The notes under the pieces: model-generated
The model's input: only the letters and a program-made list of their open reading frames with translations
Told to the model about the DNA's origin: nothing
The model's database searches: none
Source: Variovorax paradoxus
GTDB lineage: Bacteria > Pseudomonadota > Gammaproteobacteria > Burkholderiales > Burkholderiaceae_C
Reading direction: 5' to 3'
Assembly (NCBI RefSeq): GCF_030815855.1
Contig: NZ_JAUSXG010000001.1
Coordinates: forward strand, 3,348,001-3,412,000
Length of the DNA stretch: 64,000 bases
Position numbers and translations under genes: made by a program
Shown: piece after piece, positions 39,775 through 48,063 of the stretch
Numbering within the stretch: position 1 is the stretch's first letter
How the letters are laid out: every line of letters starts with the position of its first letter

Positions 39775-40761
39775 TCAGTGGTCGGGCCGGTACGCGGAAT
39801 CGAGCGTGAGGGTACCCACGGCGCGCGACACGCAGGCGCAGATGCGGGTGGTCGCCTGCTTCTCGTGTTCGCTCAGAAACACGTCGCGGTGGTCGATTTC
39901 GCCATCGACCGCGAGCACGTCCATGGCGCAAAGGCCGCACTCGCCGCGCTTGCAGTCCCATAGGGTCTGGACACCGGCGGCGTCGAGCGCATCGAGCAAA
40001 GTGCAATCGGCCGGCACGGTGATCGCCAGGTCGTGCCGCGGAATGCGCACTGTGAAGGCTTGCGTGGGGAGGCGGCCGCTGCTGCCGAAAGTTTCGAAGC
40101 GCAGGTCCGCCGGGGCACGGCCCGCCGCCTGCCAGGCGCGCTTGACGGCTTCGAGCATGGGCACGGGTCCGCAGGTATAGAGCTGGCCGCCGGGCGGCAG
40201 CGCGGCGATGGCGGCCGCAAAGTCGATGGCTGCCGCGCCCTCATGCGCCACGACCTCGTCGCCCAGCGCTTCGCGCAGCCGATCGAGGTACGCGAGCTCG
40301 CCGGCATGGCGCGCGCCGTAGAGCATCTTCACGGGCACGCCGCTGCGCTGTGCGTGCGCGCCGAGGCGCTCGGCCATCAGCACCAGCGGCGTGATACCGA
40401 TGCCGCCCGCCACCAACAGGTAGCCGGTCGCCGAGAGGTCGAGCGCGAAGTGGTTCTGCGGTGCGCTCACCTGCAGCCGGTCCCCCTCGGCCAGGCGCCA
40501 CATCGCGAGCGAACCGCCACGGCCGTCGTCGAGCCGCTTGACGGCAATGCGCCAGCACTGGCCGTCGCCCTCGCCCACCAGCGAGTACGAGCGCGTCTGC
40601 AGCTTGCCCCCGGCTGCCATCACCTGCACCTGCAGGTGCGAACCCGGTTCGTACGTGGCGGCAAAACCCGGCTCGGGCCGCAGTTCGAACTCGCGCACGG
40701 TGGGCGTGACGTCGCGCAGCGCAACGACCTGCGCCTGCATCCATTGAAGATCGCTTTTCAT
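39775..40761 (-). CDS. Ferredoxin-NAD(P)H reductase component of a Rieske oxygenase (VanB-like)
   Basis: Electron-transfer partner of the Rieske oxygenase upstream, 328 residues. Domains in order are an FMN-binding domain with RSYS at 57-60, an NAD(P)H-binding domain with VAGGIGITPLVLMAERL (about 117-133) and YTCGP, and a C-terminal plant-type [2Fe-2S] domain with C270-x4-C275-x2-C278 and a final Cys at 308 or 310. This class IA order matches phthalate/vanillate oxygenase reductases. It lies 40 bases after the GntR gene, the last of three genes in the operon. Confidence 0.94.
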   Translation of the reverse strand: MKSDLQWMQAQVVALRDVTPTVREFELRPEPGFAATYEPGSHLQVQVMAAGGKLQTRSYSLVGEGDGQCWRIAVKRLDDGRGGSLAMWRLAEGDRLQVSAPQNHFALDLSATGYLLVAGGIGITPLVLMAERLGAHAQRSGVPVKMLYGARHAGELAYLDRLREALGDEVVAHEGAAAIDFAAAIAALPPGGQLYTCGPVPMLEAVKRAWQAAGRAPADLRFETFGSSGRLPTQAFTVRIPRHDLAITVPADCTLLDALDAAGVQTLWDCKRGECGLCAMDVLAVDGEIDHRDVFLSEHEKQATTRICACVSRAVGTLTLDSAYRPDH

Positions 40762-40801
40762 CGGGGAACAACACCAACAGGAAGGAAAGGAAAGCGGCCG
40801 C

Positions 40802-41575
40802 TCAGCCGGGCCGGCGAATCAGTTGCACGCCGGGCAGCGGGCGCTGTTCGGCGCTGGGCGTGCCGTGCAGCGCATCGCGCAGGTTGCGCCGCGCGATGCG
40901 GCTGTGCTCGCGCATCAACGCTTCGGCACGCGAGCCTTCGCCGGCCTCGATGGCATCGAGCACCTGCAGGTGCTGGTCTTGCGCGATGACGAGCATGTCG
41001 CGCGCGGCGGGCGAATTGGCCTGCACGATGACGAAGCCAGAGGGCGATGCGAACGGCAGGTTGATCACGCGCTCGAGCTGCTGCGCGATGACCGGGCTCG
41101 CCGCCATCTCGCACAGCAGCGAATGGAACTTCTCGTTGTGCGTGACATAGCGCGAGAACGCCGCGTCGTCCAGCGCCGGTTCGCGCAGCAGTTCGTCGAT
41201 GCGTGCCAGACAGGCGCGCGCCTCGCGCAGCACCACCGGCGCCGCGCCGCGCTCGGCCGCGAGCCGGGCCACCAGGCCTTCGAGCGTGCCGCGCAGCTCG
41301 ATGGCATCGGCCACGTCGCGCTCGGAGAAAGTGCGCACCGCATAGCCGCCGTTGGGCAGCGCCTCGAGCAGGCCCTCCTGCTCCAGCCGCATGAGCGCGC
41401 TGCGTACCGGCGTGCGCGAGACGCCGAGCTGCTCGGAGATGGCCACTTCGGCGATGCGCGCACCACCCGGCAGTTCGCCGGCCAAGATCATTTCGCGCAA
41501 CCGCAGCTGCGCCTTCACGGCCTGCGAGCTGCCGCCGTCGCCGGGCTCGACGGGAGATACGGCTGTGACTTTCAT
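40802..41575 (-). CDS. GntR-family (FCD domain) transcriptional regulator
   Basis: Regulator of 257 residues with an N-terminal winged helix ([40 protein letters not shown]) and an all-helical FCD ligand-binding domain ([19 protein letters not shown]; metal/ligand His in [12 protein letters not shown] and EHSRIARR). It sits inside the operon it likely controls, its ATG overlapping the Rieske gene stop by 4 bases. Two TGTATACA palindromes upstream of the Rieske gene are likely sites, as FCD regulators often bind TGTATACA-like dyads. The effector is probably an aromatic acid. Confidence 0.92.
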   Translation of the reverse strand: MKVTAVSPVEPGDGGSSQAVKAQLRLREMILAGELPGGARIAEVAISEQLGVSRTPVRSALMRLEQEGLLEALPNGGYAVRTFSERDVADAIELRGTLEGLVARLAAERGAAPVVLREARACLARIDELLREPALDDAAFSRYVTHNEKFHSLLCEMAASPVIAQQLERVINLPFASPSGFVIVQANSPAARDMLVIAQDQHLQVLDAIEAGEGSRAEALMREHSRIARRNLRDALHGTPSAEQRPLPGVQLIRRPG

Positions 41576-42678
41576 GCGGCGTGCTTCTCGACGGGGCGGA
41601 TCGGGATCGCGGCGCGCGCGGGCTTTTCCTTCTCGACCATGCGATCGATCAGCCGGCGCGCCCACATCGAACCGGCGTCGATGTTGAGGTTGTAGAACTG
41701 GTGGTCGGGCCGCTCGTCCATGGCTTTCTGCTGCGCCTCGAGCACGATCTCGTCCTCGCGGAAGATGCCGGCCACGCCTTCGCGCAGCTCGTGCGTGAGG
41801 CGCTGTTCCCCCAGGCAATAGTTGCGCGCAAAGGCCCAGAAGTAGAGACAGGTCTTGTCGGTCTCGGGCGTGATGGTGTTGAGCACGTAGCCGTTCACGC
41901 CCTTGCTGCGGTCGCCGGGGTTGCCGTCCTTCGGTACCGCACCGCTGCCCGCCTCGGCCACGCCGACGTCGATGTTCACGGTGCACGGCCCCTCGAAGCG
42001 GATGATCTGCCAGCGGTCGACCTTGCCGGTGTAGCCGCGCGCATGGCGGATCTGGCCGCCCCAGAACGGCGGCGCATCGATGTTCTCCATCCAGCGCGTC
42101 ACAGTGGCCGAGCGGTCGCCGTGCGTCGCGACGAAAGGCGCCTCGGCCACCTCGCGGTTGCCGATGGACGAGCCGTGCACGAAGGTCTCGTGCGTCAGGT
42201 CCATGAGGTTGTCGACCACCAGGCGGTAGTCGCAGGCCACCCGAATCATCTTGCCGTCGCCGGCCCAGGCCGGGTCGTCGTTCCAGTGCATGTCGGGCAC
42301 CAGCGCCGGGTCGGCCTTGGCCGGGTCGCCGGGCCAGATCCAGACGAAGCGGTGTTTCTCGACCACCGGGAAGCTGCGCACGCAGGCCGAAGGGTTCAGC
42401 GTTTCCTGGCTCGGCATGTGGGTGCAGCGGCCCTGGCTGTTGTAGACCAGGCCGTGGTAGCCGCACACCAGTTCGTCGCCTTCGAGCTTGCCTAGCGACA
42501 GCGGCATCAACCGGTGCCAGCAGGCGTCTTCGAGCGCGGCCACCTGACCGTCGGTACGGCGGAACAGCACCAGTTTTTCATTGCAGATGGTGCGCGGCAG
42601 CAGCGCATGACGCACTTCGACGTCGTAGGCGGCGGCATACCAGGCGTTCAAAGGAAAGGCGGTCGTGGGCGTTTTCAT
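41572..42678 (-). CDS. Rieske non-heme iron oxygenase, VanA (O-demethylase) type
   Basis: Catalytic subunit of an aromatic or heterocyclic monooxygenase/demethylase, 368 residues. The Rieske [2Fe-2S] ligands are C53-x-H55 and C72-x2-H75. The mononuclear iron motif is D160-L-T-H163-x4-H168 ([14 protein letters not shown]). The layout is that of VanA and related O- or N-demethylases, which release formaldehyde from methoxy groups. Vanillate is a reasonable guess, but other methoxy- or methyl-bearing substrates fit the family equally. The reductase and regulator are in the same operon; an esterase/importer locus follows. Confidence 0.93.
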   Translation of the reverse strand: MKTPTTAFPLNAWYAAAYDVEVRHALLPRTICNEKLVLFRRTDGQVAALEDACWHRLMPLSLGKLEGDELVCGYHGLVYNSQGRCTHMPSQETLNPSACVRSFPVVEKHRFVWIWPGDPAKADPALVPDMHWNDDPAWAGDGKMIRVACDYRLVVDNLMDLTHETFVHGSSIGNREVAEAPFVATHGDRSATVTRWMENIDAPPFWGGQIRHARGYTGKVDRWQIIRFEGPCTVNIDVGVAEAGSGAVPKDGNPGDRSKGVNGYVLNTITPETDKTCLYFWAFARNYCLGEQRLTHELREGVAGIFREDEIVLEAQQKAMDERPDHQFYNLNIDAGSMWARRLIDRMVEKEKPARAAIPIRPVEKHAA

Positions 42679-42688
42679 GAATACCCAA

Positions 42689-42760
42689 TGTATACAGAAA
42701 TCGAGAATACTCAACTGGATATCGCCAAATCGAGGGTAAATACTAGGGTCTATGTATACA
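42689..42760. promoter_or_regulatory. Paired TGTATACA operators between Rieske operon and MetE-like gene
   Basis: The palindrome TGTATACA occurs at 42689-42696 and again at 42753-42760, 64 bases centre to centre (about six helical turns). The first lies 10 bases before the Rieske ATG, the second 62 bases before the divergent MetE-like ATG. This spacing suits looping by a dimeric GntR/FCD regulator that controls both directions. Confidence 0.65.
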
Positions 42761-42822
42761 CATACGCCAGTTTCCAAGGCGATACGATGTTCGATTCGTT
42801 TACAGCCATGACGGAGATTTCC

Positions 42823-43944
42823 ATGTCCCAGCACGCCGCCCTGCCCGCCCGCTACGACCACGTCGGCAGTTTTCTGCGTCCCAAATACCTGCTCAAAGCG
42901 CGCGAGCAGAACGCCAAGGGCGAGATCACGCCCGAGCAGCTGCGCAAGGTCGAAGACAAGGCCATTACCGAGATCGTCCGGTTCCAGGAAGACATCGGCC
43001 TGAAGAGCATCACCGACGGCGAATTCCGCCGCACGTACTTCCACATCGACTTTCTCGACCAGCTCGGCGGCGTGAAGACCGACATTCCGGTCACCATCCG
43101 CAAGCCCGACGGCACCGAGGAACTGGCGCCGCCCGCGATGCGCGTGATCGACAAGGTGCGCCACGTCAAGGACATCCAGCTGGCCGACTTCCAGTACCTG
43201 AAGAGCCAGGTTTCGGCCGGCCGCACGCCGAAGGTGACCATTCCCTCGCCGACCATGCTGCACTTCCGCGGCGGCCGCGCCGGCATCAGCCGCGACGCGT
43301 ATCCCGAGCTCGACCCGGTGTTCTACGACGACGTGGCCAATGCATACGGCGACGAACTGCGCTCGCTCGCTGCGGCCGGCTGCACCTATGTGCAGATGGA
43401 CGACACCAACCTGGCCTACCTGTGCGACGAGCACATGCGCGAAGCCGCCCGCAAGCGCGGCGACGATCCGAACGAACTGCCCCACCGCTATGCCGCATTC
43501 ATCAACAAGGTGGTGGCGCAGAAGCCGCCGGGCATGCTGCTGGCCATGCACCTGTGCCGCGGCAACTTCAAGAGCACCCACGCCGCGGCCGGCAACTACG
43601 AGCCGGTCGCCGAGGCGCTGCTGAAGGAGATGGACCTCGACGCCTACTTCATGGAATACGACGACGCCCGCTCGGGCGACTTCAAGCCGCTGCGCTACCT
43701 GCCCAAGGGCAAGACCGTGGTGCTGGGCCTGGTGACCACCAAGTTCGGCCAGATGGAAGACAAGGACGAGCTCAAGCGCCGCATCGAGGACGCCGCCAAG
43801 TACGCGCCGCTGGAGCAGCTCGCGCTCTCGCCGCAGTGCGGCTTCTCGAGCACGGTGCACGGCAACAACATCGCGGTGGAAGCACAGCGCAGCAAGCTGC
43901 GGCTGGTCGTGGAGACCGCACAAGAGGTCTGGGGCTCCGCCTGA
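42823..43944 (+). CDS. Core-MetE-like (cobalamin-independent methionine synthase family) methyltransferase
   Basis: Zinc thiol-methyltransferase of 373 residues that corresponds only to the catalytic C-terminal half of MetE (YxjG/YxjH-like). The zinc ligands are visible in the MetE order: H243-L-C245, E279 and C339 (AMHLCRGN, FMEYDD, LSPQCGFSS). The folate-binding N-terminal half of MetE is absent, so the methyl donor may not be methyl-tetrahydrofolate triglutamate. GGAG lies 6 bases before ATG 42823, favouring it over the upstream ATGs at 42787 and 42808. It is divergent from a demethylase operon and may handle a methylated thiol or the one-carbon unit released; that link is inference. Confidence 0.88.
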   Translation: MSQHAALPARYDHVGSFLRPKYLLKAREQNAKGEITPEQLRKVEDKAITEIVRFQEDIGLKSITDGEFRRTYFHIDFLDQLGGVKTDIPVTIRKPDGTEELAPPAMRVIDKVRHVKDIQLADFQYLKSQVSAGRTPKVTIPSPTMLHFRGGRAGISRDAYPELDPVFYDDVANAYGDELRSLAAAGCTYVQMDDTNLAYLCDEHMREAARKRGDDPNELPHRYAAFINKVVAQKPPGMLLAMHLCRGNFKSTHAAAGNYEPVAEALLKEMDLDAYFMEYDDARSGDFKPLRYLPKGKTVVLGLVTTKFGQMEDKDELKRRIEDAAKYAPLEQLALSPQCGFSSTVHGNNIAVEAQRSKLRLVVETAQEVWGSA

Positions 43945-43997
43945 AATAGCGGCCCGGCGGAAGGCCTGGGCGCCCCCCTTCTGGTCAAATTGGCAAC

Positions 43998-44663
43998 ATG
44001 ACGACCATCTACTCAGGCCCCCTCAGCATGTTCGGCGCGAAGGTGCAGATCGCCGCGCTCGAAAAAGGCATCGACTTCGAGCTGGTGATGGTGCCGTTCA
44101 CCAAGGACGATGCCTACGAGCCCAAGCATCCCGAGGTGCTGCGCATCAACCCCGTCAAGCAGCAGGTGCCGGTGCTGATCGACGGCGATGTCGAGCTCTT
44201 CGACTCGACGCAGATCTTCGAATACCTCGAAGACCGCTACCCCACCCCTCGGCTGTGGCCCGAAGGCATTGCCGAGCGGGCCCGCGCACGGCAACTCGAG
44301 CAGAAGTCGGACGAGGTCTTTTTTCCTCACGTGATCAAGCTCTTCGGCCTGCAGCACGACATGCAGAGCGCTGCGGCGGTCGCGGCCTGCGCCGGCTGCG
44401 CGCGCTACTACGACGAGATGGAAGGCCTGCTGGCCGCGCGCGAGTACCTCGCGGGCCCGTACTCGTTCGCCGACATCGCCTTCTACATGGCCTGCATCTT
44501 TGCCGACCGCAAGGGCGCCCGCATGGCCGAGACCACGCCGAGGCTCCTGGCCTGGCGCAGCCGCATGGGCGAGCGGCCCGCGGTGCGAACGGTGGTCGAT
44601 CCGATGATGCGCTTCCTGGCCTCGGAAGGGCGCGACGTGGCCTCGTTCCTGATGCCGCGCTGA
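43998..44663 (+). CDS. Glutathione S-transferase family protein
   Basis: Two-domain thioredoxin-fold GST of 221 residues. The N-terminal domain has the GSH-binding pattern KQQVPVLIDGD and ELFDSTQIFEYLEDRYP (cis-Pro and the Asp-Ser-Thr binding site, with Glu-Ser of other GSTs read here as Asp-Ser). The helical C-terminal domain has the N-capping box GPYSFADIAFYMA. It probably conjugates or reduces a small electrophile. It lies 53 bases after the MetE-like gene and 40 bases before the cardiolipin synthase, so co-transcription with the MetE-like gene is possible. Confidence 0.9.
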   Translation: MTTIYSGPLSMFGAKVQIAALEKGIDFELVMVPFTKDDAYEPKHPEVLRINPVKQQVPVLIDGDVELFDSTQIFEYLEDRYPTPRLWPEGIAERARARQLEQKSDEVFFPHVIKLFGLQHDMQSAAAVAACAGCARYYDEMEGLLAAREYLAGPYSFADIAFYMACIFADRKGARMAETTPRLLAWRSRMGERPAVRTVVDPMMRFLASEGRDVASFLMPR

Positions 44664-44703
44664 TCGCTGGCGGCGCCACCCGGTCCTCAGGCATCATTGC
44701 CGC

Positions 44704-46083
44704 ATGCCGAACACGAGTTTCGACTGGCTCCCCTCACCGTCCCAGCATTTTCTTGTCGTCACCTTTGCGCTGCTGGTCTATGTGCTGACCACGCGCGCGC
44801 GCCGCGAGCAGCGCGCCCCCACCACGGCCATTGCGTGGGTGATGGGACTGGTGCTGATGCCCTACGTCATCCTGCCGATGTACCTGCTGTTCGGGCAGCG
44901 CAAACTGCGCCCCGCGGGCTCGCCGCGGCCGCCGCGCTCGGTACCACCGGGCCACTGGGCGGCCGACCTGATCGAGAGCTTCGGCCTCGCGCCGCCGGGG
45001 CGCTGCGCGATTCGCCTGCACGCCGACGGCGAGGCCGCGCGCGAGGCGCTGTGGCAGGTGATCGACGGCGCCCGCGAGCGCATCGACGTAGGCACCTTCA
45101 TCATCGGCGACGACACGCTGGGCCGCGCGGTCATCGAGCGGCTGGCGGAGCGTGCGCGCGAGGGCATCAAGGTGCGCGTGCTGCTCGACGGCTTCGGCGC
45201 GCTGACGCTGCCACGCCGGCAGATCCGCCTGCTGCGCGCCGCGGGCGGCGAAGTCGCCGTGTTCCGCCCTTTCTTCAGCCTGCGGCGCATCGGACCGCGC
45301 AACCTGCGCAACCACCGCAAGTTCACCATTGCCGACGACGGCTGGCTGTGGTCCGGCGGGCGCAACCTCGCGGGCGAATACTTCAGCGGCAGCGACAAGT
45401 ACCCCGAAGCCTGGCCCGACCTGTCGTTCGACCTGCGCGGCAGCGTGGCCGCCGCGGCGGCGCGCCAGTTCGACCACGACTGGAGCTCGGTGCGCGGGCG
45501 CAAGCCACGCGCCATCACGGCCGACGACGTGGAGGAAAGCCCGGACAGCGCCATGGCGCAGTTCCTGCCCAGCGGCCCCGACCAGACCGAGGACACCGCC
45601 CATGCGCTGCTGATCGACGCGTGTTTTCGCGCCGAGCACCGCGTGCTGGCCGTCACCCCCTACTTCGTTCCCGGCGACGGGCTGCGCGATGCGCTGCGGC
45701 TGGCCGCGCGGCGCGGCGTGCAGGTGACCATCGCGATGCCCGCGCGGTCGAACCACCGCCTCGCCGATTTCGTGCGCGCCCGCGCCATGCGCGACCTGGC
45801 CCGCGCGGGCGTGAGCTTTCGCATGCTGCCCTTCATGGCGCACGCCAAGGCCGTGGTGGTCGACGACGAGCTGGCCCTGTGCGGCTCCATCAACCTCGAC
45901 CTGCGCAGCCTCTTGCTCAACCACGAGGCGGCCGTGGTGTTCTACGGCCCGCGCGAAATCGATTGGCTGGCCGAGTGGATCGAGACCACGGCCTCGGCGG
46001 GCGAGCCCTACCGCGCGCGGCGGCCCGGCCTGCTGCGCGACGTGGCCGAGGGGCTGTTGCTCACCGTCGCTTTCCAGCTTTAG
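44704..46083 (+). CDS. cls: Cardiolipin synthase (phospholipase D superfamily)
   Basis: Membrane enzyme of 459 residues that condenses two phosphatidylglycerols (ClsA/B type) to cardiolipin. There are two N-terminal hydrophobic segments (FLVVTFALLVYVL and VMGLVLMPYVILPMYLLF) and two HKD catalytic motifs: H204-x-K206-x4-D211 (NHRKFTIADD) and H380-x-K382-x4-D387 (HAKAVVVDDE). Order, spacing and the transmembrane start match Cls. Its last 23 bases overlap the convergent TetR gene. It pairs functionally with pgsA at the other end of the window, which supplies its substrate. Confidence 0.92.
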   Translation: MPNTSFDWLPSPSQHFLVVTFALLVYVLTTRARREQRAPTTAIAWVMGLVLMPYVILPMYLLFGQRKLRPAGSPRPPRSVPPGHWAADLIESFGLAPPGRCAIRLHADGEAAREALWQVIDGARERIDVGTFIIGDDTLGRAVIERLAERAREGIKVRVLLDGFGALTLPRRQIRLLRAAGGEVAVFRPFFSLRRIGPRNLRNHRKFTIADDGWLWSGGRNLAGEYFSGSDKYPEAWPDLSFDLRGSVAAAAARQFDHDWSSVRGRKPRAITADDVEESPDSAMAQFLPSGPDQTEDTAHALLIDACFRAEHRVLAVTPYFVPGDGLRDALRLAARRGVQVTIAMPARSNHRLADFVRARAMRDLARAGVSFRMLPFMAHAKAVVVDDELALCGSINLDLRSLLLNHEAAVVFYGPREIDWLAEWIETTASAGEPYRARRPGLLRDVAEGLLLTVAFQL

Positions 46084-46792
46084 CCGGCGTGGTGGCCTTG
46101 GCCTCCTTCGCGATGGCGTCGAGGCCGGCAAAGACGTAGCGCATCAGGTCGTCCGACAGGCCTTCGGTGTTCTTGAGGGCCGGCAGCACTTCGTTGCGCA
46201 GGTCCTTCGGCGCCACCGTCATCACGATGCAGGGCAGCACCACGAACAGCATGGCCCGCTGCACCGACGGATGGTCGTCGGGCAAGCCCATGATGCCGCC
46301 GATCAAGCCCCGGATCAGCTTGGCCTTGGGCAGCACCGCCCGCCGGATCAACACCGGCATGGCCGGCGACGGCGACAGCGCCTCGCGCAGCACCACCCGA
46401 AATCCCCAAGGCGCCTTGGGCTGGCTGCCCAGTTCGACCAGGTGGGCGAGAAACGTGCGCAGCTTGAGTCGCGGGTCGGTCGGCACGCTGGCCAGGCTGA
46501 CCAGTTCGTCGATGCTCACGAGCTGGCGGTGCGCCTCGATCAGCACCGCCTCGTAGAGCCCGTCCCTGCTGCCGAAGTGGTAGTTGACGGCCGCCATGTT
46601 GGTGCCGGCGCGGGTGCAGATTTCCTTGCTGGTGCTCTCGGCGAAGCCGCGTTCGGCAAACAGCTGGCCCGCGGTTTCGAGGATGTGCAGGCGCGTGGTG
46701 CTGCCGTCGGTGCGCTCGGTGCGCGGTGCGGCCTGGCGCGGGGCGGCAGGGCGGGTGCCGGAAGAACGGGTGCTGGAAGAGCGGGAAACCAT
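46061..46792 (-). CDS. TetR-family regulator, CecR (YbiH)-like
   Basis: Repressor of 243 residues with a Ser/Arg-rich leader, an N-terminal TetR helix-turn-helix (TAGQLFAERGFAESTSKEIC and AGTNMAAVNYHFGSRDGLYE) and a C-terminal ligand domain of the CecR (DUF1956) type. In E. coli, cecR controls ybhGFSR; here the gene is divergent from the same four genes, with 101 AT-rich bases between. It therefore most likely represses the efflux operon until an inducing compound is bound. The 3' end overlaps the cls gene by 23 bases. Confidence 0.9.
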   Translation of the reverse strand: MVSRSSSTRSSGTRPAAPRQAAPRTERTDGSTTRLHILETAGQLFAERGFAESTSKEICTRAGTNMAAVNYHFGSRDGLYEAVLIEAHRQLVSIDELVSLASVPTDPRLKLRTFLAHLVELGSQPKAPWGFRVVLREALSPSPAMPVLIRRAVLPKAKLIRGLIGGIMGLPDDHPSVQRAMLFVVLPCIVMTVAPKDLRNEVLPALKNTEGLSDDLMRYVFAGLDAIAKEAKATTPAKAGKRR

Positions 46793-46824
46793 GGCCCGAG
46801 GTTAATCGAATTGAAAAATTACTT

Positions 46825-46844
46825 CAAATTCAAATTTCAATTTG
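46825..46844. promoter_or_regulatory. AT-rich dyad, likely operator of the efflux operon
   Basis: CAAATT (46825-46830), eight bases, AATTTG (46839-46844), inside a stretch of repeated TCAAATT/TTCAATT units (46805-46845). It lies between the TetR gene and ybhG, 50 bases before the ybhG ATG. The local base composition is strikingly AT-rich for this genome. Confidence 0.5.
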
Positions 46845-46893
46845 ATAACATCCGGCCGTATTCCGATCTGGAAACCGGCAGGAGCCCGCCCTC

Positions 46894-47907
46894 ATGAACA
46901 AGAAACCTCTCATAGCCGCTGCCGCCGTGGTGCTGGCTGCCGCGGCGGGCGGCTGGTGGTACCTCCATCGTTCGGCCGCGCCGCCCGACCAGCTCGTGCT
47001 CTACGGCAACGTCGACATACGCCAGGTCTTGCTTGCCTTCAATGCCAACGAACGCGTCGCCGAACTCGCTGTGCGCGAAGGCGACCGCGTGCGCGCCGGG
47101 CAGTTGCTCGGCAAGCTCGACACCCGCTCGCTCGTGCTGCGCTTGGCGCAGTCGCAGGCGCGCATCGGCGTGCAGGAGCAAGCCCTGCTGCGCCTGAAGA
47201 CCGGCAGCCGCCCCGAGGAACTGGCACAGGCCCGGGCGCAGGTGGCCGCGGTACAGGCCGACGCCGACCTGGCGCAGCAGCAGCTCGCGCGCCTGCAGGC
47301 CATCGGCCAGAGCACGGCCGGCCGCGCCGTGAGCCAGCAAGACCTCGACAGTGCGCAGGCCCGCCGCAAGGTGGCGCTGGCGCAGCTGGACAACGCGCGC
47401 AGGGCGCAGCAGCTCGTCGTGACCGGCCCGCGCAAGGAAGACATCGCGCAGGCGCAGGCCCAGCTCGAATCCGCGCGCGCAGATATGGCGCTCATGAACC
47501 ACCAGCTCGCCGAGGCCGAACTGAAGGCGCCCATCGACGCCGTGGTGCGCGCCCGCCTGCTCGAGCCCGGCGACATGGCTTCGCCGCAGCGCCCGGCCTT
47601 CACGCTCGCGATCACCGATCCCAAGTGGGTGCGCGCCTATGTGGCCGAACCCGACCTCGGCCGCGTGCGGCCAGGCCAGGACGCCAGCGTGACCACCGAC
47701 AGCCAGCCCGGCCAGCCGGTCGCGGGCAAGGTGGGCTACATCTCGTCGGTGGCGGAGTTCACGCCCAAGACGGTGCAGACCGAGGAACTGCGCAGCAGCC
47801 TGGTCTACGAAATCCGCGTGATGGTCGACGACAAGGAAGACCGCCTGCGGCTCGGCATGCCGGCGACCGTGCGGCTGCAGCTGCCTTCGAACGGCAAGCC
47901 GCGATGA
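46894..47907 (+). CDS. ybhG: HlyD/YbhG-family membrane fusion protein
   Basis: Periplasmic adaptor of an ABC exporter, 337 residues. It has an N-terminal anchor (AAAAVVLAAAAGGWWYL), a barrel/lipoyl part (YGNVDIRQVLLAFNANERV, VREGDRVRAGQLLGKLD), a long Ala/Gln-rich coiled-coil hairpin (about 80-200) and a second lipoyl half (AELKAPIDAVVRARLLEPGD, then PKWVRAYVAEPDLGRVRPGQ). The sequence pattern and gene order match YbhG. The adaptor would connect the YbhFSR pump to the outer-membrane factor encoded downstream. It is separated from ybhF by 156 bases that carry a palindromic repeat. Confidence 0.94.
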   Translation: MNKKPLIAAAAVVLAAAAGGWWYLHRSAAPPDQLVLYGNVDIRQVLLAFNANERVAELAVREGDRVRAGQLLGKLDTRSLVLRLAQSQARIGVQEQALLRLKTGSRPEELAQARAQVAAVQADADLAQQQLARLQAIGQSTAGRAVSQQDLDSAQARRKVALAQLDNARRAQQLVVTGPRKEDIAQAQAQLESARADMALMNHQLAEAELKAPIDAVVRARLLEPGDMASPQRPAFTLAITDPKWVRAYVAEPDLGRVRPGQDASVTTDSQPGQPVAGKVGYISSVAEFTPKTVQTEELRSSLVYEIRVMVDDKEDRLRLGMPATVRLQLPSNGKPR

Positions 47908-47936
47908 CAGACCTCATCGACCGACGTTGCGCAAGG

Positions 47937-48035
47937 CTCCCTCCCCTTCCGGTGGAGGGCTGGGGGGGCAAGCGGCGTGTCTATCGAGCGCTCTGCCCTG
48001 CCCCCATCCTAACCTTCCCCCGGAAGGGGAAGGAG
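47937..48035. repeat. REP-like inverted repeat inside the efflux operon
   Basis: CTCCCTCCCCTTCCGG (47937-47952) faces CCGGAAGGGGAAGGAG (48020-48035), 15 of 16 complementary, with an inner GGTGGAGGGCTGGG / CCCATCCTAACCTTCCCC partial pairing. It fills the 156-base gap between ybhG and ybhF; no gene is present there. Confidence 0.7.
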
Positions 48036-48063
48036 CGAGGCCGCATGCTCGGAGGGACGTTGA

